From Prevotella sp. HUN102 (GTDB taxonomy: Bacteria; Bacteroidota; Bacteroidia; Bacteroidales; Bacteroidaceae), in the NCBI RefSeq assembly GCF_000688375.1, contig NZ_JIAF01000004.1, forward strand, positions 1,984,001 to 2,048,000: DNA of 64,000 nt, in the 5' to 3' direction. Both the position numbers and the translations under genes were made by a program. Of the stretch, positions 1 to 6,261 are shown piece after piece. The stretch's first letter is position 1, and each line of letters starts with the position of its first letter. Under the pieces are notes generated by a model. That model saw nothing but the letters and a program-made list of their open reading frames with translations, ran no database searches and had not been told where the DNA came from.

Positions 1-202
1 GGTCGAACGACCCAAAGCGAGAGAATGCACCCGGCAGAGGATTGTTCTTCTGCCAACCGCCCGTAGCAAACTGATAGAAATCATCAGCTGCACGCACCGA
101 CTTGTCGAGATTCTCAGCCTTCACGCCCGGTTGGTTCTGTGCCATACCAGCCAATGGAGCTGAAGCAATCATCATCATTGGTAAGATAGATTTGATTTTC
201 AT
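1..202 (-). CDS. M13 family metallopeptidase, N-terminal fragment
   Basis: The gene begins at the ATG read on the minus strand at 202 and runs off the left edge, so only about 67 residues are visible. They show a signal peptide (MKIKSILPMMMIASAPLAGM, cleaved near AQ), followed by a stretch containing DDFYQFATGGWQKNNP and SRFGSFD. This NLD-S-DDFY-ASGGW-type opening is the hallmark N-terminus of secreted M13 (neprilysin/PepO-like) zinc endopeptidases of Bacteroidetes. The catalytic HExxH lies outside the window. It is probably a periplasmic or surface oligopeptidase. No promoter box was identified in the 185 bp upstream. Confidence 0.8.
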   Translation of the reverse strand, partial: MKIKSILPMMMIASAPLAGMAQNQPGVKAENLDKSVRAADDFYQFATGGWQKNNPLPGAFSRFGSFD

Positions 203-387
203 ATTTTAAAGATTTAGTAAAAAGACTGTCCCCACTCCCTATAATATATAAAAGGTAAATAGAAAACTCTACCGGGTTCAAGTCCTATGATATTTAATTC
301 GATACTTTTATTTCAAATTTATTTCCTCGCATCTGCAAACAGACTCTGCCATTAGGGAAGACGAGCAGAAAAAGACGGAATATGTAT

Positions 388-2361
388 TTACAACAGAGCT
401 TCCAGTTCTTCGGACAGTTCCATCCATCGTTCATTCTCTTCATCCAATCCTTTCTGCAACTCGGTGTATTCGGTTACGAGTTTCATATCGCTTGCATTCT
501 CCGGATTCATCAGGAGATTGTCGAGTTCGCTCTTACGCTCTTCCATCTGGGCTATTTTCTTCTCCGATTCCTCAACGGCACGCTGCGCTTTCTTTATCTT
601 CTTCTGCTGTTCCTTGCGCTCGGCGTAGGACAGCGCACCGACAGAATCTTCTTTCCGTGCAGGCGTTCCCTCCTTGCCGCTCTTTACAGTTGAGGCATTG
701 TCGCTCTTTGCAGTTTCTCCCCTGCTCGGGAGCGTCAGCGAGAGTGTGTCCTTGTCCAGATTATGCGCCCTCAGATAATCGTAGATACCACCTAAATGCT
801 CACGCACCTTTCCTCCTCCGAACTCATAAACCTTGCTTACCAGTCCGTCGAGGAACTCACGGTCGTGAGAAACGATGATGGCCGTGCCGTCGAATGCCCT
901 GATAGCTTCTTTCAGCACTTCCTTAGAAGCCATATCCAAGTGGTTCGTCGGCTCGTCGAGTATCAGCAGATTCACAGGCTCGAGCAGGAGTTTTATCATT
1001 GCAAGGCGTGAGCGTTCGCCGCCCGACAGCACTTTCACTTTCTTCTCCGACGTTTCTCCTCCGAACATAAATGCGCCGAGCAGATCGTTGATTCGCAATC
1101 GCATATCGCCCTTTGCCACCTCGTCTATGGTTTGGAAGATGGTCAGTTCCTCGTCGAGCAACTGTGCCTGATTCTGTGCAAAATAGCCAATCTGAATATT
1201 ATGCCCTACCTTCAGGTTGCCGTCGTAAGATATCTCGCCCATAATACACTTCACGAGCGTGGACTTGCCCTCGCCGTTCTTGCCCACGAACGCCACTTTC
1301 TCGCCTCGTTTTATGGTAAGGTCCACGTTGGCAAACACCGTGTGCGCATCGTAATCCTTTCTCAAATCCTCCGTAATCACAGGATAATCGCCCGAACGAA
1401 GGCAGGGAGGAAACTTCAGTCGCATTGCAGAGTTATCCACCTCATCGACCTCTATGAGCACTATCTTCTCCAGTTGCTTCACACGCTGCTGCACCTGCAC
1501 GGCTTTTGAGGCCTGATAGCGGAACCTCTCAATGAATGCTCTGATATCTGCAATCTCCTTCTGCTGATTCTCATACGCACGGAGCTGCTGCTCACGGCGT
1601 TCCTTGCGCAATACGAGATACTCGTCGTATTTTACCTTATAGTCTTCCACCCGTCCACAGGTTATCTCGAGTGTACGGTTCGTTACGTTATTGATGAAAG
1701 CACGGTCGTGCGAAACGAGCACAACAGCCTTTGCACTCTGCGCCAAAAACTGTTCCAACCACTGTATGGACTCAATGTCCAAGTGGTTGGTAGGCTCATC
1801 GAGCAGAAGAACGTCAGGACGGCGCAGCAGAATCTTCGCCAGTTCGATACGCATACGCCAACCACCGGAAAACTCCTTCGTGGGTCTGTCAAAGTCGGAG
1901 CGCAGAAAGCCGAGTCCCGTGAGCGTGCGCTCAATCTCCGCCTCGTAGTTCTCGCCTCCGAGCATCATATATCGTTCGTGCTCTTGCGTGAACTTCTCCA
2001 CGAGCCGTGCATAGCTTTCACTCTCATAGTCAGTCCTCTCAGCCATTTCCTGTTGCATTTTCTCCAGCCGAGCCTCCATTTCCGTATTACCCGAGAAAGC
2101 CTTTCTGGTTTCTTCCTTCACGGTGGTGTCATCCGAGAGCTTCATTACCTGCGGCAAATATCCGAGCGTGGTGTCGTTCGGTACGGCCACCACTCCCCCC
2201 GTAGGCGTCTGCATTCCGCAGAGTATCTTTAGCATTGTGGATTTTCCTGCACCGTTCTTGCCCACGAGGGCTATCCTGTCCCGGTCGTTCACAACAAATG
2301 ACACGTCCTGAAACAACGGCTTCACGCCGAACTCCACTTTCAATCCTTCTACTGCTATCAT
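388..2361 (-). CDS. ABC-F family ATP-binding protein (ribosome-associated, Uup/EttA-like)
   Basis: Two ABC ATPase domains lie in one 657-residue chain without membrane segments, which defines the ABC-F family of translation factors. Walker A GKNGAGKST sits near residue 34 and VGKNGEGKST near residue 357. Each half has an SGG signature and a DEPTNHLD Walker B. The tail after about residue 573 is a Lys/Glu-rich coiled coil typical of Uup-like members. I chose the ATG at 2361 (MIAVEGLKVEF) rather than an in-frame start further upstream because a promoter box lies at 2385-2392, between the two. Residues about 537-573 (around TLPSRGETAKS and GTPARKED) look like low-complexity inserted sequence between the second ATPase domain and the coiled coil. 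The exact subfamily is not certain. Confidence 0.9.
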   Translation of the reverse strand: MIAVEGLKVEFGVKPLFQDVSFVVNDRDRIALVGKNGAGKSTMLKILCGMQTPTGGVVAVPNDTTLGYLPQVMKLSDDTTVKEETRKAFSGNTEMEARLEKMQQEMAERTDYESESYARLVEKFTQEHERYMMLGGENYEAEIERTLTGLGFLRSDFDRPTKEFSGGWRMRIELAKILLRRPDVLLLDEPTNHLDIESIQWLEQFLAQSAKAVVLVSHDRAFINNVTNRTLEITCGRVEDYKVKYDEYLVLRKERREQQLRAYENQQKEIADIRAFIERFRYQASKAVQVQQRVKQLEKIVLIEVDEVDNSAMRLKFPPCLRSGDYPVITEDLRKDYDAHTVFANVDLTIKRGEKVAFVGKNGEGKSTLVKCIMGEISYDGNLKVGHNIQIGYFAQNQAQLLDEELTIFQTIDEVAKGDMRLRINDLLGAFMFGGETSEKKVKVLSGGERSRLAMIKLLLEPVNLLILDEPTNHLDMASKEVLKEAIRAFDGTAIIVSHDREFLDGLVSKVYEFGGGKVREHLGGIYDYLRAHNLDKDTLSLTLPSRGETAKSDNASTVKSGKEGTPARKEDSVGALSYAERKEQQKKIKKAQRAVEESEKKIAQMEERKSELDNLLMNPENASDMKLVTEYTELQKGLDEENERWMELSEELEALL

Positions 2362-2384
2362 TCTTTCTATTGCATATATACCGT

Positions 2385-2392
2385 GCAAAGTT
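2385..2392 (-). promoter_or_regulatory. Bacteroidetes -7 box for the ABC-F gene
   Basis: TAACTTTG on the minus strand matches TAnnTTTG and is followed by C. It lies 23 nt before the ATG at 2361. Confidence 0.65.
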
Positions 2393-2489
2393 ACGAATTT
2401 ATTCCAAACTATGGATACTCCAAACTGCGGAATGTCAAATATCACAATAAAAGATGCCTCTCTTTTAGGACTACAAACTAATAATTTCG

Positions 2490-2497
2490 TAACTTTG
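2490..2497 (+). promoter_or_regulatory. Bacteroidetes -7 box for the gene at 2521
   Basis: TAACTTTG followed by C lies 23 nt before the ATG. It forms a divergent promoter pair with the box at 2385-2392. Confidence 0.65.
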
Positions 2498-2520
2498 CAT
2501 CAACAGAAAACCTATCATCT

Positions 2521-2955
2521 ATGGAATTAAAATACGAAGATCTGCCAATCGGATGGGAAATATGCTTCCTCGAGGAATGCAGACAAAAGGACAAATGCCT
2601 GCGATACAAGGCTGCAACCATCCTGCCCGACAACTGCTATTCGGCAAATGCCGTAACACCGAAAGTGCTGAAAACCAAGAAATGCCCTTGCTTCAAGAGC
2701 ATAGAAATCGTACGCGTTGCAATGGGTTTCTCTACGATCTATCGCGAGGTCAAGGCACGGCACGCCCCCGAACTGCGTGCCTATATTTCGCAATATCTCG
2801 GAGGAAACGGGTCGTACTACCGCTATCTGCACGGCGAAAGAATGCTTATGCCCGAGCAGCAGTCGTGGATAAGGAACCTGTTCAAGGAATACGGATACGA
2901 TGAAAATATTGAGTTTGACGGCTATAAAGACGCTTATCGGTTCTATGATGACTGA
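2521..2955 (+). CDS. Small Cys-containing hypothetical protein, DUF6078-like (tentative)
   Basis: This is a 144-residue soluble protein with no signal peptide or membrane segment. It has six cysteines in the first 60 residues, including CFLEECRQKDKC and CPCF, which could bind a metal or iron-sulfur group. The rest is basic and aromatic (YREVKARHAPELRAY, YRYLHGER). The pattern recalls small Bacteroidales proteins grouped as DUF6078, but I recognise this only tentatively and assign no function. It has its own promoter box 23 nt upstream. A tandem palindrome array follows 9 bp after the stop codon. Confidence 0.7.
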   Translation: MELKYEDLPIGWEICFLEECRQKDKCLRYKAATILPDNCYSANAVTPKVLKTKKCPCFKSIEIVRVAMGFSTIYREVKARHAPELRAYISQYLGGNGSYYRYLHGERMLMPEQQSWIRNLFKEYGYDENIEFDGYKDAYRFYDD

Positions 2956-2964
2956 GGATAAAAG

Positions 2965-3074
2965 ATTACCAAGGCGTGGTAAACCGATTACCACGGGCTG
3001 GTAAACCAATTACCAACGGTTGGTAATTCAATTACCATCGGCTGGTAAATCGATTACCATCGGTTGGTAAAAAC
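2965..3074. repeat. Tandem array of five 22-bp palindromic units
   Basis: Five head-to-tail units start at 2965, 2987, 3009, 3031 and 3053, each exactly 22 bp. Each unit contains an imperfect palindrome of the form TTACCAnsGGyTGGTAA followed by a 5-bp AT-rich link. The array lies between the stop of the gene at 2521-2955 and the tex gene. Units differ mainly at the centre, where changes keep the arms paired in most units. There is no spacer variation, so it is not a CRISPR array. Confidence 0.9.
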
Positions 3075-3204
3075 AAATTATCATTGTGCATAGCAATCAA
3101 TCATCAGCTATTCTCTCCCCGATTTCGCCTTTCCACAGCCATATCATCATTCAGCACCATACAAACTCCCTGTGTGGGAGAAATAAAAACAAGGAGAACT
3201 TCTT

Positions 3205-5487
3205 ATGAACAAATACACGCAACACATTTCGCATACGCTCAACCTTTCGGAGAAAAGCGTAGACGCAACGCTGAACCTTCTGGACGAAGGATGCACCATA
3301 CCCTTCATTGCACGCTACCGAAAGGAACGGACGGGAAATCTTGATGAAGTGCAGATTACACGCATCAGCGAGATGAACAACCGACTGAAAGAGCTGGACA
3401 AGCGAAAGGAAACAATCCTGAAAACTATCGGCGAGCAGGATAAACTCACGCCCGAGCTTGAAAAGCGTATCGCAGCGTGCTGGGATTCCACAGAACTCGA
3501 GGATATTTATCTGCCCTACAAGCCAAAACGACGCACACGTGCGCAAATTGCCCGCGAACAGGGACTGGAGCCGTTGGCATCGCTCATTCTGCTTCAGCGG
3601 GAACGCAGTCCGAAAGAAGTTGCCAAACGTTTTGTAAAGAATGATATAAAGGACGAGACGGAGGCACTTCAAGGCGCACAGGACATCATTGCCGAACTCG
3701 TGAGCGAAGACCAACAGGTGCGCAACATCGTGCGGGGATACTATCGCCGTGAAGCCGTCATCACGTCAAAGGTTGTCAAAAAGAAACAAGACGAGGAGGA
3801 TGCACAGAAGTTCTCCGACTATTTCGATTTCTCAGAACCCTTGAAGCGGTGCAACAGCCACCGTCTTCTGGCAATGCGCCGCGGCGAGAGCGCAGGATTT
3901 CTCCGTGTGGGTATTTCTATTGACGGAGAGAAGTGTACCGAGCGAATCAAACGACAGTACATTCACGGCAACGGTCCGTGCCAGTCGCTCATTGCCGAAG
4001 CCATTCAGGATTCCTTCAAACGGCTCATTGACCCAAGCATAGAAAACGAATTTGCCACCTTGAGCAAGGAAAAGGCAGACGAGGAAGCCATCAAGGTGTT
4101 TGCCGAAAACCTCCGACAGCTCCTCCTCTCTGCCCCACTCGGTCAGAAGCGTGTATTGGCTCTCGACCCCGGCTTTGCCAATGGCTGCAAGACGGCGTGC
4201 CTCGACGAGCAAGGCAATCTCCTCCATCACGAAATCATCTATCCCCACCCTCCCAAGCGGCTTTATGCCCAAGCCACCATCGCCCTCCAACGTATGATCA
4301 GGCAATACAAGATTGAGGCAATAGCCATCGGGAACGGCACGGCATCGAGGGAAACAAAGGAGTTTGTAGAGGAAGCAATAAAACTAAAAGCCTCCCCAAG
4401 CCCCTCCAAAGGAGGGGATGTTATCCCTGCAAACAATAACAGTATATCCTCTCAAACGCACCCAACCACAAGCAGCGAGCATCCAACAAGGACATCCCCT
4501 CCTTTGGAGGGGCTTGGGGAGGCTTTCGGACTTGCGTCGGCTAAGATTTTCACCGTCAGCGAAGACGGTGCTTCCATCTATTCAGCTTCGCCTACTGCCC
4601 GTGAAGAGTTTCCTGATGAAGACGTAACCACTCGTGGCGCAATATCCATCGGTCGCCGACTGATGGATCCGTTGGCAGAACTCGTGAAGATTGACCCGAA
4701 GAGTATCGGCGTGGGACAGTATCAGCACGACGTAGACCAGAGCCAACTGAAACATTCGCTCGACCAGACTGTGGAAAGCTGCGTGAATCAAGTGGGCGTA
4801 AATCTCAATACAGCATCCAAGCATCTGTTGATGTATGTCAGCGGTTTAGGGTCTGCATTGGCACAGAACATCATAGACTATCGGCGTGAGAATGGTCCTT
4901 TCACTTCACGTTCACAATTAAAGAAAGTTCCCCGACTGGGCGCATCGGCCTATCAGCAATGCGCCGGTTTCCTCCGTATTCCGAACGCCAAGAATCCTCT
5001 CGACAACTCGGCCGTGCATCCCGAAAGCTACCACATCGTGGAACAGATGGCAAAGGACAAGAACTGCACAGTAAAGGAACTGATGCAGTCGCCTTCGCTT
5101 CAGAAGGAAATCAACATAGCCGACTACGCAACAGCCGAGACCGGTCTACCGACACTAACCGATATAATGAAAGAACTGGAAAAGCCGGGACTCGACCCAC
5201 GTGGCGAAGTCGAGGTTTTTGAGTTCGACAAGAGCGTACATTCCATTGACGACCTCGTTGAAGGAATGGAACTGCCCGGCATCATCACGAACATTACCAA
5301 CTTCGGCGCATTCGTGGATATCGGCGTACATCAGGATGGACTTGTGCATATCTCGCAGCTTGCCGACAAGTTCGTCAGCGACCCGGCTCAAGTAGTTCAT
5401 CTTCATCAGCACGTTCGTGTCCGTGTTACGCAGATTGACTATCGCCGCAACCGTATCGGCTTGAGTATGAAACAGGTAAAACAATAA
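3205..5487 (+). CDS. tex: Tex-type transcription accessory / RNA-binding protein with in-frame insert
   Basis: This 760-residue protein has the full Tex architecture: a helical N-terminus, a YqgF/RNase H-like domain starting around residue 320 (ALDPGFANGCKTACLD), helix-hairpin-helix segments (GLGSALAQNIIDYRRENGPF) and a C-terminal S1 RNA-binding domain (GIITNITNFGAFVDIGVHQDG). The conserved block KIDPKSIGVGQYQHDV is present. Residues about 395-441 are extra compared with ordinary Tex proteins and are encoded by a 140-bp element with perfect 35-bp inverted ends. Outside that insert the frame and motifs are intact. The start has AAGGAG ten nucleotides before ATG, one of the few clear Shine-Dalgarno-like sites here. 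Tex proteins act in the cytoplasm on RNA and transcription complexes. Confidence 0.95.
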   Translation: MNKYTQHISHTLNLSEKSVDATLNLLDEGCTIPFIARYRKERTGNLDEVQITRISEMNNRLKELDKRKETILKTIGEQDKLTPELEKRIAACWDSTELEDIYLPYKPKRRTRAQIAREQGLEPLASLILLQRERSPKEVAKRFVKNDIKDETEALQGAQDIIAELVSEDQQVRNIVRGYYRREAVITSKVVKKKQDEEDAQKFSDYFDFSEPLKRCNSHRLLAMRRGESAGFLRVGISIDGEKCTERIKRQYIHGNGPCQSLIAEAIQDSFKRLIDPSIENEFATLSKEKADEEAIKVFAENLRQLLLSAPLGQKRVLALDPGFANGCKTACLDEQGNLLHHEIIYPHPPKRLYAQATIALQRMIRQYKIEAIAIGNGTASRETKEFVEEAIKLKASPSPSKGGDVIPANNNSISSQTHPTTSSEHPTRTSPPLEGLGEAFGLASAKIFTVSEDGASIYSASPTAREEFPDEDVTTRGAISIGRRLMDPLAELVKIDPKSIGVGQYQHDVDQSQLKHSLDQTVESCVNQVGVNLNTASKHLLMYVSGLGSALAQNIIDYRRENGPFTSRSQLKKVPRLGASAYQQCAGFLRIPNAKNPLDNSAVHPESYHIVEQMAKDKNCTVKELMQSPSLQKEINIADYATAETGLPTLTDIMKELEKPGLDPRGEVEVFEFDKSVHSIDDLVEGMELPGIITNITNFGAFVDIGVHQDGLVHISQLADKFVSDPAQVVHLHQHVRVRVTQIDYRRNRIGLSMKQVKQ
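4387..4526. repeat. Palindromic element inserted in frame within tex
   Basis: Left arm 4387-4421 and right arm 4492-4526 are perfect 35-bp reverse complements, with a 70-bp centre. The arms contain GC-rich cores (AAGCCCCTCC and GGAGGGGCTT). The element adds about 47 residues (ASPSPSKGGD ... PPLEGLGEAF) to the RNase H-like domain of Tex without breaking the frame. Confidence 0.9.
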
Positions 5488-5544
5488 GGAGTTAGAAGGA
5501 GTAAAAGGAGTTAAAGGAGTTAAAGGGGGTTAAAGGGAGTTAAG
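5488..5544 (+). repeat. AGGAGTTAA-type low-complexity repeat
   Basis: Directly after the tex stop codon, about six imperfect copies of a 9-11-bp unit (GGAGTTAAA and close variants) run in tandem. No gene or hairpin is visible in it. Confidence 0.8.
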
Positions 5545-5569
5545 ACAAAAGCTCAAACTGCAAGGGCTT

Positions 5570-5627
5570 TTCCCATTTCCCATCTCCCACTTCCCATTTC
5601 ACATTTCCCATTTCCCATTTCCCATTT
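5570..5627 (+). repeat. CCCATTT heptamer repeat
   Basis: About eight imperfect tandem copies of TCCCATT/CCCATTT occupy the spacer upstream of the gene at 5648. The run ends about 20 bp before its ATG. Copy number could vary by slippage. Confidence 0.8.
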
Positions 5628-5647
5628 AATATTTCACAGTTCTAATT

Positions 5648-6139
5648 ATGACTTGGAAAAAATTAAAATTCTATCTTATATCTGCAATATTCGTCGTTAT
5701 CGGCATGTGGTTGTACAAAGCAAGTCTATCGGAAACAGATTTTCCTCCTATCTTACTGAAATTAGTAGGACTTTCCTCAATAGTCTTCTTCGGAGGTGGG
5801 GCTTTGTTCTACACCTACAAGTCCTTAAGGTTGAAACGAAAAGGCCAAAGGCAATTGGAGTTTACAGACGAAGGCATTGTGATTATGGGAGGCCAGCCCA
5901 TTCCTTGGAAGAACATTACGGGTTTTAAGTGGCAGTCATACGGCGATATGATTCTCATATTTACAAAAAATCCTCTTCAGGAAATAAATGAAGAAAAGAA
6001 CTTCCTGAAACGATTCACAATGCGACTCAGCTACAAAACAACAGGTGCACTCTATGCTTTCTCTACTTCAATTATGGAAGGAGACAAGAATCAAATCCTC
6101 GAGATATGCGAAAGGGTATTAAAGAAACATACCTCATAA
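5648..6139 (+). CDS. Membrane protein with two N-terminal TM helices, STM3941-like
   Basis: The 163-residue protein has two hydrophobic helices near the N-terminus (residues about 8-24 and 36-56), then a soluble domain containing LEFTDEGIVIMGGQPIPWKNI. This small beta-rich, PH-like domain after paired helices is the pattern of the STM3941/YdbT-type proteins of unknown function. I place the assignment as tentative. The gene stands alone, with a low-complexity heptamer repeat just upstream and a strong hairpin downstream at 6198-6236. No clear -7 box was seen, and the repeats occupy the place where one would be expected. Confidence 0.7.
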   Translation: MTWKKLKFYLISAIFVVIGMWLYKASLSETDFPPILLKLVGLSSIVFFGGGALFYTYKSLRLKRKGQRQLEFTDEGIVIMGGQPIPWKNITGFKWQSYGDMILIFTKNPLQEINEEKNFLKRFTMRLSYKTTGALYAFSTSIMEGDKNQILEICERVLKKHTS

Positions 6140-6197
6140 TCCTTACTCAGGTTTTGGATAATCTTACCAACTGATGGCAACATCCCATTAATACAAT

Positions 6198-6236
6198 GTA
6201 TCTCTGAGTTCAGCCCTATTCCGAACTCAGAGATAC
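6198..6236. terminator. Bidirectional hairpin between convergent genes
   Basis: Arms 6198-6211 and 6223-6236 (GTATCTCTGAGTTC and its complement) pair perfectly over 14 bp around an 11-nt loop. It lies between the gene ending at 6139 (+) and the M16 gene ending at 6262 (-), so it can end both transcripts. Confidence 0.75.
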
Positions 6237-6261
6237 AAGGTTATAATTAAGAATCCACAAT

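Noticed and set aside
262..290. tRNA-like T-loop sequence (GGGTTCAAGTCC)
   Set aside because: Only two or three of five T-stem pairs form, and no acceptor, D or anticodon arm is found around it.
2965..3074. CRISPR-like array
   Set aside because: The 22-bp units follow each other without unique spacers, and no cas genes are present.
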